NCBI GenBank assembly: GCA_020853525.1
Contig: JADYYS010000045.1
Span: 1 to 48,599 of the forward strand
DNA length: 48,599 nucleotides
Source: Ardenticatenales bacterium
GTDB taxonomy: Bacteria > Chloroflexota > Anaerolineae > Epilineales > Epilineaceae
Reading direction: 5' to 3'
Shown here in pieces: positions 15,111 through 24,623 of the stretch; position 1 is the stretch's first letter; the number at the start of each line of letters is the position of its first letter. The notes under the pieces are model-generated. The model searched no databases. It was not told the origin of the DNA and saw only the letters and a program-made list of their open reading frames with translations. The translations under genes were made by a program, and so were the position numbers.

Positions 15111-17312
15111 ATGCGCCGCCCCTTCCCCATCGCCCCAGCCGCCGCACTTGCAGCGCTCCTGGCCGTCGCCGCCGCCCTCGCCGCCGCGCTCGCCGCGCCC
15201 CCGCCCGGCACGCGCTCGGCCCCCCGCCCGCCGCGCCCGCTCGGCGCGTACCTGGAGGGCGATGCCCCGTGGGCGGAACTGGGCCCCGGCGCCCTCCCGA
15301 CGCCCGCCGTCGATCGCGCCGCCGAAGCCCTTGCCGCCGACGAGCTGCCGGCCCCGGACGGCTATGCGATCGGCTTCGACCACTACGGCACGCCGGCCCA
15401 GGTGAACACCTTTCTGCGGCAGCTCGAAGCGGACTATCCCGACCTCGTCGAGGTCTACCGGATCGGGTCGTCGTGGCAGGGACGCGAGATCCTGGCGGCC
15501 CGTGTGGCCAACGAGCGACTCGGGCAGCCGGTCGACGATCGGCCGGCGATGTACACGGACGGGCAGCACCATGCGCGCGAGCTCGTCAGCGCCGCCGTGC
15601 CGCTCCACACGCTCTGGCAGCTCGTCGCGGCCTACGGCACGGATCCCGTCCTCACCTACCTGGTCGACACGCGGGCGGCGTACTTCGTGCCGAGCGTGAA
15701 CGTGGACGGCAACGAGCTCGCGCTCGTGGACAACCAGACCTGGCGGAAGACCGCCAACCCGACGTGCTGCGACGACGACGGCGACGGGCGCACGGACGAG
15801 GACGCGCCCCTCGGCTTCGGCTTTGGCGCGTACGGCGTCGACCGCTGGCTGTTCGAGGCGGAGTGGGCGGACGCCCACCCGGACAACCCGTTCGTCGAGG
15901 ACTGGCAGCGCCACCTGGCCGGCGCGCCGGAGATGGGCGTCGGCCGGTTCAGCGGCGCGTTCGGCGGCCCGTCCAGAGCGCTGCCCTTCGGCGACGCGGA
16001 CGGGGACGGGAGCATCGAGGAAGATCCCGTGGGCGGAACGGACCCGAACCGGAACTACGACGTCCTGTGGGATCGCGGTGAAGCGAGCATCGACTCCGAG
16101 GTCTACCGCGGACCGAGCGTCTGGTCCGAACCCGAGACGCGCGCCGTGCGGGACTTCGTCACGGGCATCGATCACCTGGCCGTGGCCGTGTCCTATCACT
16201 CCGGAACGGACCTCCTCCTCCATCCGTGGGGCTACTCCGCCACCGCGCCGCTGCCGGACGCCGGCACGTACGAGCTGCTCGGGGCCAAGGGCAGCGAGCT
16301 GACGGAGACCAACGGCTACGACGGCTCGCCGCATGTCTGGACGGCACGCGGCCTGTACGGCGCGTACGGCAGTACGATGGACTGGTTCTACAAGGTCCGC
16401 GGCGCCTACTCCTTCGCGCCGGAGACGTACGGCAGCGGCGACACGCTCTTCGTTCGCCGCCTGGGCGCCACCGGCGCGTTCACCGTGGCATCGAGCCTGG
16501 CGGTGGCGTTCAACCCGCCGCCCGACCGCATCCTGCCGGCTGTCGACCGCTGGACGCGCTTCGCGAACTATCTGCTGGCCGCGACGCCGAACATCGAGCT
16601 GAATGCCGCCGCCGTCGAGGGCGAGGGCAACGACCGGACGTTCGTGTTCACGCTCGGCAACGACGGCGTGCTGCCGGCAGCGGTGGGCACCGTCATCCAC
16701 GACGCCCAGACGATGGAGCTCCTCGTCGCCGCGACCGAGCAAGTGCGCCTGTCGGCCTCGCAGCACACGGCCCGCATCCCGATGGCGCTCCTGCGCCGTG
16801 CGGCAACGAACGGCATCGTGATCCAGGCGGACGCCTGGATGCCCATCGGTACGGCACCGCACATGGTCGAGACGGCCCGCTGGACGCTGCGCATCGACGA
16901 TGCCGACCGGATACACGTCGTCGACGGCGCCATCGTCCCCTTCCGCGACCTCGGTGCCGCGTTCGGCGGCTGGTGGGCCGACGAGCGCTTCCACGGCCGC
17001 GACTACACCTGCCGCCGCGGCGAGCGCAACTGCCCGCCGCCGCTGCCCTTCACGCCACCGCCATCGCCCACCGCCGGGCCGACGCAGACCGCCGCCCCGC
17101 CATCGACCCCGGCCTGGCCGACGCCGCTGCCCCGGCCGACGCGCACGCCGTGGTCGATGGACGCGCCGCCGTGGTGGCCGGTGGAGACCTATACGCCGAC
17201 GTCCACCGCGACGGCGCGGCCGACGGCAACGGCAACGGCGACGGTCGCGCCTTCGGCGACGGTGAAATGGACGGGCACGGCGTTCCTGCCGATCGCGCGG
17301 TTCGATCCGTAG
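15111..17312 (+). CDS. secreted M14 zinc carboxypeptidase with Thr/Pro stalk and xLPxxR tail
   Basis: The 733-residue exported peptidase starts with an Ala/Leu-rich signal peptide (residues 1-30). Its M14 domain spans about 85-530. Zinc ligands are H154 and E157 in GQHHAREL plus the His in VSYHSG; substrate-site motifs are PSVNVDG and DPNRNYD; the catalytic Glu is in FAPETYG. An Asp-rich insert (CCDDDGDGRTDED, DADGDGS) looks like a calcium-binding loop. A beta-rich accessory domain follows, then a Pro/Thr stalk (from about residue 645) and the terminal TAFLPIARFDP. It would cleave C-terminal residues from peptides outside the cell. The tail matches those of other exported proteins in this window. 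The gene is convergent with the next one. Confidence 0.9.
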   Translation: MRRPFPIAPAAALAALLAVAAALAAALAAPPPGTRSAPRPPRPLGAYLEGDAPWAELGPGALPTPAVDRAAEALAADELPAPDGYAIGFDHYGTPAQVNTFLRQLEADYPDLVEVYRIGSSWQGREILAARVANERLGQPVDDRPAMYTDGQHHARELVSAAVPLHTLWQLVAAYGTDPVLTYLVDTRAAYFVPSVNVDGNELALVDNQTWRKTANPTCCDDDGDGRTDEDAPLGFGFGAYGVDRWLFEAEWADAHPDNPFVEDWQRHLAGAPEMGVGRFSGAFGGPSRALPFGDADGDGSIEEDPVGGTDPNRNYDVLWDRGEASIDSEVYRGPSVWSEPETRAVRDFVTGIDHLAVAVSYHSGTDLLLHPWGYSATAPLPDAGTYELLGAKGSELTETNGYDGSPHVWTARGLYGAYGSTMDWFYKVRGAYSFAPETYGSGDTLFVRRLGATGAFTVASSLAVAFNPPPDRILPAVDRWTRFANYLLAATPNIELNAAAVEGEGNDRTFVFTLGNDGVLPAAVGTVIHDAQTMELLVAATEQVRLSASQHTARIPMALLRRAATNGIVIQADAWMPIGTAPHMVETARWTLRIDDADRIHVVDGAIVPFRDLGAAFGGWWADERFHGRDYTCRRGERNCPPPLPFTPPPSPTAGPTQTAAPPSTPAWPTPLPRPTRTPWSMDAPPWWPVETYTPTSTATARPTATATATVAPSATVKWTGTAFLPIARFDP

Positions 17313-17376
17313 CGGGTTGGCCGGCGGGAGCGAACCATCGCCCATCGGGCGTTCGAAAGCGAATGGCAGGGACGCG

Positions 17377-19404
17377 CTAGCGCGCCTCCACCCACCGCTC
17401 CACATCCAACGCCCCGCCCATCCCCCCGGCGGCTCGCGCGAGCGCGCTCAGGAACACAGTCTTGTACCGGTAGTACGTCCAGCCGCTGCCGCGGCCCTGG
17501 TTGTCCTCGATGTAGACGTACCAGCAGTACCGCTCGTCCATCTTGAATCCCTGCGGCGGCGAGCTGATGTTGATCGTCCCACGGTGGCCGAGCGACGGGG
17601 TGCGGTGGCTGCCCGACGGGAAGCGCTCGCTCAGGTCATTGCACGTCTTGTAGAGCGTCCAGCGGTAGTTCTCCGTCGGCACCTCGGAGCGCGTCTCCCA
17701 GCGGTAATCGTGCGGCAGGCTGTAGTGAACATCGTTCTCCGGGAACTTGAGCTCGAGATCGCGCAGCTCGACCGTGCCGAGATCGACGTCCTTGCCGTCG
17801 GCCATCTGGTCGGGCGTGATGTTGCGGGAATACCACCTGCCGAGCGCCTCGTTGTCGTAGAGGACGATCGTGTCGTCGTTCGTCCACCAGACCTGGTAGA
17901 CCTGATCCTCGTCGAGCGCAGGCGGCGCCTCGAACGCGAACGCCCCGTCCTCGACCGTGACCGCGTTCGCCACCTTCGTCCACTGCCCGACGCCGCCGGT
18001 GCGCACCTTCAGCTCGATCTGCGGGAAGCTGTCGGCGCCGTAGCCGGGCGACAGCGGCACGCCCTGCTTGACGTAGCGGCCGCGGATCGTGCCCGTCGCC
18101 GGCTTGATCGGCGTCGGCGGGGGGATCTCCGTCGGGACGGCCGTCGGCTCGTCCGTGGCGGGCACCTCGGTGGGCGTCGCGGAGGTGGGCGTCGCGGCGA
18201 CGACCGGTGGTCGGGTGGCCGTCGGCTCGGGCGGAGCCACGACGGCGGCCGGCAGCTCGACGCGGTCGACGCTGCGCCAGATGGACGGCATGAACACGTG
18301 CGCGTCGAACGCGCCGGTCTGGGCGCTCGACGCGGCACCGGCCGAATCGACCCGTTGCCAGCGGCTGAAGCCGGTGACGCCGAACGGTCGAAACGCCTGG
18401 AAGACGCTCTCGAACCACAGCATCCACTGGTCGTGGCTCTGGCCCCAACTGCCGCGCGGGCCATCCACGTGGACGTACCAGAAGTACTTGTGCTCGATGC
18501 CGATGCCGGCCCGACGGATGAAGTCCGGGTAGTTTGCCATCGTGTACGCGCCGTTCCGGCCGACGGACGGCGACTTGAACGACTTGTCCGTGTCGCGGTG
18601 GTGCAGTCCGTCGCCGAAGCAGTCGCAGATCGCCCAGCGATACGTGCCGATCTCGTTCTTGCGCGGGTCCCAGGTGAACGTCCAGGGCAGGCCCGTGTAG
18701 CCCGTGCCGTTGCTCGGCCCGGTGAGCTCGATCGGCTCGAGCTGGAAGTCCTCGATCGTGATCTCGGCGCCCGGCGTGTAGCGCTGTGGCGTGATCGCCT
18801 CGGAATACCACGCGCCCAGCCACTCCCGCAGGCCGAACAGGTCGCCGTACGTCTCGTTGCGCCAATGGACCACGTACGTTTCGTCGTCGGCCAGCGCCGC
18901 CGGGTTCTGGAACTTGTAGTGGCCTTCCTCGTCCAGGACGGGGGTCCGGCCGACGCGCTCGCACGGCTTGCGGCCTTCCTTGCACTTCAAAAGGAACAGT
19001 CCCGGCCCGAAACCGTCGCCCATGCCCGCCGGCGCCGGGTCCTTTCCGAGGAGGATCCGGCCGCCGATGAAGCCGTCGCCGGCCGGCGTCGGCGTGACGG
19101 ACGGGATGGCCGTGAACGTCGGCGGCGCCGTCGCCGGCTCCTCGCTCGTCGGCGTGGCGCTCGGCGGGCGCGTCGGCACCACCTCGCGCGGCGCGACGAG
19201 CTCGGCGCGCGCGACGCCGCGCCAGACGAACGGCAGATGGACCTTGGCCTCATCCTGGGCGTGGACGCGGCGATCGCCTGTCGAGGCCGACTCGACGACG
19301 ACGGTGACAGCGTAGCCGACGGCAGCGGCAACACCGGCGAGGCCGGCGAGCGCCAGGAGCATCGCGAGGCGCGGGTACGGCGGGCGTGGTTCGGATCGGC
19401 GCAT
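17377..19404 (-). CDS. secreted stalked protein with duplicated ~200-residue domain
   Basis: The 675-residue protein has an N-terminal membrane or signal segment (LAMLLALAGLAGVAAAVGYAV). The motif VHLPFVWRG and a Pro/Thr linker follow, then a first domain of about 240 residues, the motif VFMPSIWRS with a second Pro/Thr linker, and a second similar domain. The two domains share an order of elements: GGRILLG / RGRYVKQG, YVVHWRNETYGDL / YQVWWTNDDTIVL, WYSEAITP / WYSRNITP, YRWAICDCF / YRWTLYKTC, YFWYVHVDG / YCWYVYIED. So a module of LPxxWR-linker-domain has been duplicated. Function unknown; carbohydrate or surface binding is possible. The ATG at 19404 follows GAGGGGGG; a TATGCT -10 candidate lies at 19434-19439. 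Confidence 0.82.
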   Translation of the reverse strand: MRRSEPRPPYPRLAMLLALAGLAGVAAAVGYAVTVVVESASTGDRRVHAQDEAKVHLPFVWRGVARAELVAPREVVPTRPPSATPTSEEPATAPPTFTAIPSVTPTPAGDGFIGGRILLGKDPAPAGMGDGFGPGLFLLKCKEGRKPCERVGRTPVLDEEGHYKFQNPAALADDETYVVHWRNETYGDLFGLREWLGAWYSEAITPQRYTPGAEITIEDFQLEPIELTGPSNGTGYTGLPWTFTWDPRKNEIGTYRWAICDCFGDGLHHRDTDKSFKSPSVGRNGAYTMANYPDFIRRAGIGIEHKYFWYVHVDGPRGSWGQSHDQWMLWFESVFQAFRPFGVTGFSRWQRVDSAGAASSAQTGAFDAHVFMPSIWRSVDRVELPAAVVAPPEPTATRPPVVAATPTSATPTEVPATDEPTAVPTEIPPPTPIKPATGTIRGRYVKQGVPLSPGYGADSFPQIELKVRTGGVGQWTKVANAVTVEDGAFAFEAPPALDEDQVYQVWWTNDDTIVLYDNEALGRWYSRNITPDQMADGKDVDLGTVELRDLELKFPENDVHYSLPHDYRWETRSEVPTENYRWTLYKTCNDLSERFPSGSHRTPSLGHRGTINISSPPQGFKMDERYCWYVYIEDNQGRGSGWTYYRYKTVFLSALARAAGGMGGALDVERWVEAR

Positions 19405-19433
19405 GGTTCCCCCCTCTTGTCGGACGGCAGCGT

Positions 19434-19439
19434 AGCATA
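19434..19439 (-). promoter_or_regulatory. candidate -10 box TATGCT
   Basis: On the minus strand TATGCT lies 30 bases before the ATG at 19404. Similar CTATGCTAT (about 23321-23330) and GCATGCTAC (about 33551-33559) elements precede two other minus-strand genes. Confidence 0.35.
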
Positions 19440-19502
19440 CGGCGGTGGGGGGGACAAGGACTTTCGATCGTTGGCAGCCCACCGCCTTCGCACGGCCCGC
19501 GC

Positions 19503-21764
19503 CTACCCGCCCCGCTGCCCCACGACCCAACCCGTCCCCACCCCCCACCCCACCGTCTCCCCCACCCGCCCCGCCGCCACCGACCGATACCGCGCCACCT
19601 CATCCGCCGTCAGATGCGCATCCAACACCCGCCGATACGCGCCTTCCGCGTCCTCGAACCACCGCGCGATCAGCGTCGGCGTCACGGGCAGGTGCGATGC
19701 GGCGATCGTCGTCTCGACGGCGATGTCGATGTCGCCGACGACGCGCCTCGCCCCCGTCGCCCCCGCGACACCGCCCTCGTCCACGCCCCGCCACGCCGCC
19801 GCCAACGCCTCCGCCCCACCATGCCGCGCCGCCAGCTCCGCGACGAGGTCGGCCTCGGCGGCGGCGATCCGCTCGCGCAGCGCGGCGTCCAATCGCGGGT
19901 CGTGGGGTGCGACGAGGGACGAGGGGAGGGTCGAGGCGGTCGGCGCAGGCTCGGCGAGGGCGATGCGGCCGCCGGGGGCGAGGAGGGCGGCGAGGGCGGC
20001 GGCAGCGGCGGGCCATCGGTCGGGCGGGAGGGCGGCGAAGGCGTCGCGGCCGACGATCGCGTCGAATTCGAGCGGGCCGTCGGCATTCGCGCGCACGGCT
20101 GCTGCGACGGCGTCGAGCGGGGCGACGGTGACGGTCGGGGCGAGGACGCCGGCGCCCAGGCGCGCGGCCATGGTCAGGATGGCCTCGGCCTCGGCATCGT
20201 CGGCGGCGACGGTCCAGACGCCGCCCTCCGGGCAGCGGCGAAGCGCCTCCCACGTGAGCAGGCCGGTGCCGGCGCGCAGGTCAAGGACGCGGTCGTGACG
20301 TCGGAGCGCGGCGGTGTCGATCAGGCGGTCGCGCACGGCCGCCAGGCGTTCGCCGGCGCCGCTCGTCGCGCGGTCCAGCCAGCGGGCGCGGTCGCTCTCG
20401 CCGCCGGACAGCGGACCGGACCACGAGAGGGTCTGGCGGATCGCCGCCTCGCCGTCGATCATCGCCGCCAGCTGGGCTTCGCGGCGCCGGCCGACATCGT
20501 CCTTGAGCGTGGCCTCGTGGCCGTGATCCGTTGGCTGGTAGAAGACGCGGCCCTGCAGGCCCGTCGGCAGGTACTGCTGCGCCACCCAGCCGTCGCGCCA
20601 GCTGTGGGGGTAGAGGTAGCCCTTGCCGTCGCCGAAGGCGGCCGCGTCGCGGTTGCCGTCGCGCAGATGGGGCGGGACGTCCTCGGCCCGCTCCTTCTCG
20701 ACGACGGCCAGCGCGTCGAAGAAGCCGAGCGCCGTGTTGCTCTTGGCGGCGGTGGCGACGGTCAGCGTGGCCAGCGCCAGGTGAAAGCGGCCCTCCGGCA
20801 GGCCGACCCACTCGAAGGCCTGGGCGCAGGCGGCGACGGTGCTGACGCTGGTGGGGTCGGCCATCCCGATGTCCTCGCCGCAGAGGATGAACAACCGCCG
20901 GAAGATGAAGCGCGGATCCTCGCCGGCGTACACCATGCGGGCCAGCCAGTAGAGGGCCGCGTCCGGGTCGCTGCCGCGGCAGGCTTTGATGAACGCGCTT
21001 ACGTGATCGTAGTGCGCATCGCCCTCCTTGTCGTACAGCACGGCCCGCCGCTGGATGGACTCCTCGGCCACGGGCAGGTCGACATGGATCCGGCCGTCCG
21101 CGTCGGGCGGCGTCGTCTCGACGGCGAGCTCGAGGGCGTTCAGCAGGCCGCGGGCATCGCCGTTGGCCACCTTCACGAGGTGGTCGAGCGCATCCGCGTC
21201 CAGGTCGACGTCCAACGCGCCGTAGCCGTCGGCCGCGTCGGACAGCGCGTGGCGGGCGACGGCGCGCAGATCGTCGTCGGTGAGCGACTCGAGGCGGAAG
21301 ATCCGCGACCGGCTGACGAGCGCCTTGTTCACCTCGAAGAACGGGTTCTCGGTCGTCGCCCCGATCAGCGTGATCAGTCCGTTCTCGACATGCGGCAGGA
21401 GCGCATCCTGTTGCGCCTTGTTGAAGCGATGGACCTCGTCGACGAACAGGATCGTCCGCTGCGGGAAGAGCCCCTGGCGCCGCTTCTCGGCCTCGGCCAC
21501 CGCGCTGCGGATGTCCGCCACACCCGCCAGGACGGCGTTCAAGGCGATGAAGTGCGCGCTCGTCGTCCGCGCGATGATCCGCGCGAGCGTCGTCTTGCCG
21601 GTACCGGGCGGGCCCCAGAAGATCACGCTGGAGAGTTGGTCCGCCTGGATCGCCCGCCGCAGCAGCCGCCCGGGGCCGACGATCGCCTCTTGGCCGGCGA
21701 ACGCGTCGAGCGTGCGCGGTCGCATCCGGTCGGCGAGGGGGGCGCGGGGCAGTGAGGGCGTCAT
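19503..21764 (-). CDS. rarA: RarA/MgsA AAA+ recombination factor fused to a methyltransferase-like domain
   Basis: The 753-residue protein has a full RarA (about residues 1-440): Walker A GPPGTGKTTLARI, Walker B ILFVDEVHRFNK, sensor 1 IGATTENPFFEV, and the tetramerisation domain including GEDIGMADP and YLYPHSWRDGWVAQQYLP. RarA acts at stalled replication forks with SSB and RecA. Residues about 465-753 form a class I SAM-methyltransferase-like fold (motif I VLDLRAGTGLLTWEAL, then FDAIVGRDAF and LLAPGGRIALAEP). RarA with an extra C-terminal domain is, as I recall, also seen in cyanobacteria. The substrate of the added domain is unknown. It is the last gene of a minus-strand run starting near 23311. 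Confidence 0.9.
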   Translation of the reverse strand: MTPSLPRAPLADRMRPRTLDAFAGQEAIVGPGRLLRRAIQADQLSSVIFWGPPGTGKTTLARIIARTTSAHFIALNAVLAGVADIRSAVAEAEKRRQGLFPQRTILFVDEVHRFNKAQQDALLPHVENGLITLIGATTENPFFEVNKALVSRSRIFRLESLTDDDLRAVARHALSDAADGYGALDVDLDADALDHLVKVANGDARGLLNALELAVETTPPDADGRIHVDLPVAEESIQRRAVLYDKEGDAHYDHVSAFIKACRGSDPDAALYWLARMVYAGEDPRFIFRRLFILCGEDIGMADPTSVSTVAACAQAFEWVGLPEGRFHLALATLTVATAAKSNTALGFFDALAVVEKERAEDVPPHLRDGNRDAAAFGDGKGYLYPHSWRDGWVAQQYLPTGLQGRVFYQPTDHGHEATLKDDVGRRREAQLAAMIDGEAAIRQTLSWSGPLSGGESDRARWLDRATSGAGERLAAVRDRLIDTAALRRHDRVLDLRAGTGLLTWEALRRCPEGGVWTVAADDAEAEAILTMAARLGAGVLAPTVTVAPLDAVAAAVRANADGPLEFDAIVGRDAFAALPPDRWPAAAAALAALLAPGGRIALAEPAPTASTLPSSLVAPHDPRLDAALRERIAAAEADLVAELAARHGGAEALAAAWRGVDEGGVAGATGARRVVGDIDIAVETTIAASHLPVTPTLIARWFEDAEGAYRRVLDAHLTADEVARYRSVAAGRVGETVGWGVGTGWVVGQRGG

Positions 21765-21809
21765 GGCCGACGGCCCCGCGGCAAGTCGCGGGTCAACGCG
21801 CCGCCGCCG

Positions 21810-22508
21810 TCACGGGTCGTGCGCCACGTCGAGGACGACGCGCACCGGTCCGTCGATCACCGTCACGCGGTAGCCGGCCGGGCGCGCGAGGCGAACGGCG
21901 AAGCGCAGCTCGGCGTCGTCCGCCACCCGCTGCTGCCGGATGCTGTCGACGATCGGGCTCTGCGGCGACTGCGCGTCCAACGTCTCGGGCTTGGCGAACG
22001 CCGAGACGTCGTACAGCGCCACGTCGATGACCGCCGTGCCCTCGACATCCCGCCGGAGAAGCGTCGTCCAGCGCGGCGCACCGGCTTCCTCGTCCATCGC
22101 CCAGACGATCCGCGTGTAGCCGGGGTGCTCGCCGGTCCGGACATCGTCCAGGTGAAAGATCGAGCCGATCGCACCGCCTTCGAGCCGTTTGCCGATGAGG
22201 ATGGCGGCGTTCGGGAACGCCGCGGTGGGCGTTGACGAGGCGCCGGGCGGCACCGTGCGCGTTCCAACGATCGGCAGCAGCGGCGTGGGCGTGGGCAGCG
22301 GTGTCGCGCTGTCCGCCGGATCGGGCGCGTCGGCGGTGCCGGCAGCCGCACCGCCGACGTCCGGCGGTGTGGCCGACGGGGGCGTCGGCGCGATCGGGGG
22401 CGCGGTCGGGCGCACGCGGCAGCCGGCCAGGACGGAAGTCAGGACGATCACCGTCCCCAGCGCGGCCACGCCGGCGGCGCGGTTCATCGAACGATGCGTG
22501 GTCGCCAT
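21810..22508 (-). CDS. AMIN-like domain lipoprotein
   Basis: The 232-residue protein has a lipoprotein signal (VIVLTSVLAGC, lipidated Cys about residue 30), then a Pro/Thr/Ala-rich spacer of about 70 residues, then a beta domain. The domain order ('hpGYTRIVWAMD... YRVTVIDGPVRVVLDV') matches AMIN-like domains, which bind cell wall or outer polymers. The spacer contains PLLPIVGTR, possibly a diverged copy of the LP motif seen in neighbouring exported proteins. The ATG at 22508 is preceded by GGAGGTGA. It lies 31 bases after the membrane protein gene and is probably co-transcribed. Confidence 0.82.
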   Translation of the reverse strand: MATTHRSMNRAAGVAALGTVIVLTSVLAGCRVRPTAPPIAPTPPSATPPDVGGAAAGTADAPDPADSATPLPTPTPLLPIVGTRTVPPGASSTPTAAFPNAAILIGKRLEGGAIGSIFHLDDVRTGEHPGYTRIVWAMDEEAGAPRWTTLLRRDVEGTAVIDVALYDVSAFAKPETLDAQSPQSPIVDSIRQQRVADDAELRFAVRLARPAGYRVTVIDGPVRVVLDVAHDP

Positions 22509-22539
22509 CCCGTCACCTCCGCCGGACCGGACACCGGCC

Positions 22540-22944
22540 CTACCAGTTGAACGCTTCCCAGCCCCAGAAGCCGGTCAGCTGGACGATCGTCAGCGGCCAC
22601 AGGATGGACAAGCGCATCGCCTCGCCCCAGAAGGCTGGGTTCGCGGCGTCCTCGAGCGAGTACTGATGGATGCCGTTGCCCGTGATGTAGAGCGTCAGCG
22701 TGATCGCGCCGCCGACGAGCAGGTAGAGCACGAAGCCGCTGACGAACGCGGTGTACGCGTCCTGGTGGCCGAGGATGCCCATCGAGAACAGCATGAAGCC
22801 GAGGGCGAAGAGGCCGATGAAGCCATACACCCATACGTCCTCCGGCGCGCTGATGCCGGTGCGCGCGGGACTGATGTAGAAGAGGATGCCGAAGCTGGCG
22901 AAGATCAACAGGAGCCCGACAATCGCTCGACTTTGATAGCTCAC
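22540..22944 (-). CDS. small four-helix integral membrane protein
   Basis: The 134-residue protein consists of four hydrophobic helices: IVGLLLIFASFGILFYI; VYGFIGLFALGFMLFSMGIL; FVSGFVLYLLVGGAITLTLYI; RLSILWPLTIVQLTGFWGW. Loops are short. I do not recognise a named family. The GTG at 22944 has GGAGGG six bases upstream; a GTG two codons earlier is too close to that site. It sits between a small uncertain ORF and the AMIN-like lipoprotein on the same strand. Confidence 0.75.
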   Translation of the reverse strand: MSYQSRAIVGLLLIFASFGILFYISPARTGISAPEDVWVYGFIGLFALGFMLFSMGILGHQDAYTAFVSGFVLYLLVGGAITLTLYITGNGIHQYSLEDAANPAFWGEAMRLSILWPLTIVQLTGFWGWEAFNW

Positions 22945-22990
22945 CGTCACCCCTCCGAATCGGTTGCCGGCGCGCCGTGCGCCGCCGCGC

Positions 22991-23311
22991 TCACGAAGTG
23001 ATCGCCGCCGCTGCGACGACCGCCATCCGTCCCCCTCGGCCTCGCACCTTGTCGCCCAGCCATGCCGCCGCCTCTTCGGCGCGCGCGCCATGCGGCACGA
23101 CGAGCAACGTGCGTGCCGCCCCCGAGGACGATCCGGCGAGCCACCGCTCGGCCGTCGCGTCCGCGGCGAAGACGGCGACGACGGCCGGCGGGCGGGCGGA
23201 GGCGAGGCGCGCCAGAGCGCGGTCGAGGTCGGACGTCGCGCGGAACGCGCCGCGGACGGTGCGGTGGGCGGCGGGCGCGGGCGCCGGTGTCCGGTGGGGG
23301 GCGTTGGGCAC
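22991..23311 (-). CDS. possible small hypothetical protein
   Basis: A GTG at 23311 opens 106 codons. The middle and end look protein-like (LDRALARLASARPPAVVAVF; RTLLVVPHGARAEEAAAWLG), with alternating helix and strand as in a small alpha/beta domain. No ribosome site is visible, but a CTATGCTAT -10-like element lies 10-20 bases upstream, as expected for a leaderless mRNA. It ends 46 bases before the four-helix membrane protein. It could be a chance ORF in GC-rich DNA. Confidence 0.4.
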   Translation of the reverse strand: MPNAPHRTPAPAPAAHRTVRGAFRATSDLDRALARLASARPPAVVAVFAADATAERWLAGSSSGAARTLLVVPHGARAEEAAAWLGDKVRGRGGRMAVVAAAAITS

Positions 23312-23438
23312 GGGGGGGAGGATAGCATAGGGGGGTGACGCGTTGGACGGGAGAGGGCCGCACCCGGTTGCCCCCCGCCCTTGCACCACCTATCATCCCC
23401 CCGCCACCCACGCCCCATCGTTACAGGGGCGTCGACCG

Positions 23439-24569
23439 ATGAACCCAACCCCATCCCCCGCGCAGGCGCCGCCGTCCCCCGGCCGCGCCGACGACGTGGC
23501 GCACATCGTGGCCCTCGTCGCCGTCGACGGCCTCGGGCCGCGGCGCTTGCGCGACGTCATCGCCCGCTTCGGCAGCGCCGCAGCTGCCTGGCGAGCCGAC
23601 GCGGCCGATTTGGCATCGGTCGTGACGGCGCCGGTGGCCGACCGGCTCGTGTCGCTCCGCGCGCGGCGGTCGCCGGAGGCGATCATGGCGGCCGTCCATG
23701 CCTGCGGCGCGCACGTCCTGCCGCTGGCCGACCCGCGCTATCCGCCGCTCCTCGCGCAGACCGCGACGCCGCCGTTCGTCCTCTTCGTGCGCGGCGACAT
23801 CGCCCCCCTGGCCGGTCCGGCCGTGGCCGTCGTCGGGACGCGCGCCGCCACGGCGTACGGACGGGATGCGACGTGGCGGATCGTCGCGCCGCTCGCGCGG
23901 CAGGGCATCGTCATCGTCTCCGGGCTGGCGCTCGGCATCGACGCGGCGGCGCACGACGCGGCGCTCGAGGCGGGCGGCGCCACGGTGGCCGTCGTCGCGG
24001 GCGGCATCGACGGCGTCTACCCGCCGCAGCACGTCGATCTGCATGCCCGGATCATCGCCGGCGGCGGGTGCGTCGTCAGCGAGTGCGCACCCGGCGTCGC
24101 GCCGGTGGCCGGGCGGTTCCCGGCGCGGAATCGGATCATCGCCGGGCTGTCGCTGGCGTGCGTCGTCGTCGAGGCCGGCATGCGAAGCGGGGCGTTGATC
24201 ACGGCGTCGTGCGCGCTCGAGGAAGGGCGCGACGTGCTGGCCGTCCCCGGGCCGATCACCAGCGACCGGTCGCACGGCGCGCACGGGCTCCTCCGCGCCG
24301 GCGCCGCGCCGGCCACGTCGGCGGAGGACGTCCTGGCCGTCCTCGACCTCGACCGCCGTGCGGCCGACTCCGATGCGCGGCGGCAGCTGCCGGACGATCC
24401 GGCCGAGGCGGCGCTGGTGGCCGCGCTGTCGGACCGCCCTGCGGCCGCCGACGAGCTGGCGCGGTGCACCGGGCTCGACGCGGCGACGGTCGCCGGCGCG
24501 CTGGCGCTGCTGGAGCTGAAGGGCCTGGCGCGACAGGCCGGCGGGCGCTGGACGGCGGTGCAGCGGTAG
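23439..24569 (+). CDS. dprA: DNA-processing protein DprA
   Basis: The 376-residue protein loads RecA onto incoming single-stranded DNA during natural transformation. It has an N-terminal SAM/HhH-like region (VDGLGPRRLRDVIARFGSA), then the Rossmann-type DprA core (VVGTRAATAYGRD; IVSGLALGIDAAAHDAAL; RFPARNRIIAGLS; VVEAGMRSGALITASCALEE) and a C-terminal winged-helix DML1 domain (DELARCTGLDAATVAGALALLEL). Length is normal. The ATG at 23439 is the first reasonable start. No other competence gene lies nearby. Confidence 0.95.
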   Translation: MNPTPSPAQAPPSPGRADDVAHIVALVAVDGLGPRRLRDVIARFGSAAAAWRADAADLASVVTAPVADRLVSLRARRSPEAIMAAVHACGAHVLPLADPRYPPLLAQTATPPFVLFVRGDIAPLAGPAVAVVGTRAATAYGRDATWRIVAPLARQGIVIVSGLALGIDAAAHDAALEAGGATVAVVAGGIDGVYPPQHVDLHARIIAGGGCVVSECAPGVAPVAGRFPARNRIIAGLSLACVVVEAGMRSGALITASCALEEGRDVLAVPGPITSDRSHGAHGLLRAGAAPATSAEDVLAVLDLDRRAADSDARRQLPDDPAEAALVAALSDRPAAADELARCTGLDAATVAGALALLELKGLARQAGGRWTAVQR

Positions 24570-24623
24570 AATGGAGCGCGCGGCGGCACCCGATCGTCGC
24601 ATCGCCCGCGCGAAGGATGCGTC

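Noticed and set aside
17317-20298. 993-codon plus-strand open frame
   Set aside because: It is antisense to the duplicated secreted protein and to the RarA C-terminus, crosses their gap, and has low-complexity Arg/Val/Asp composition.
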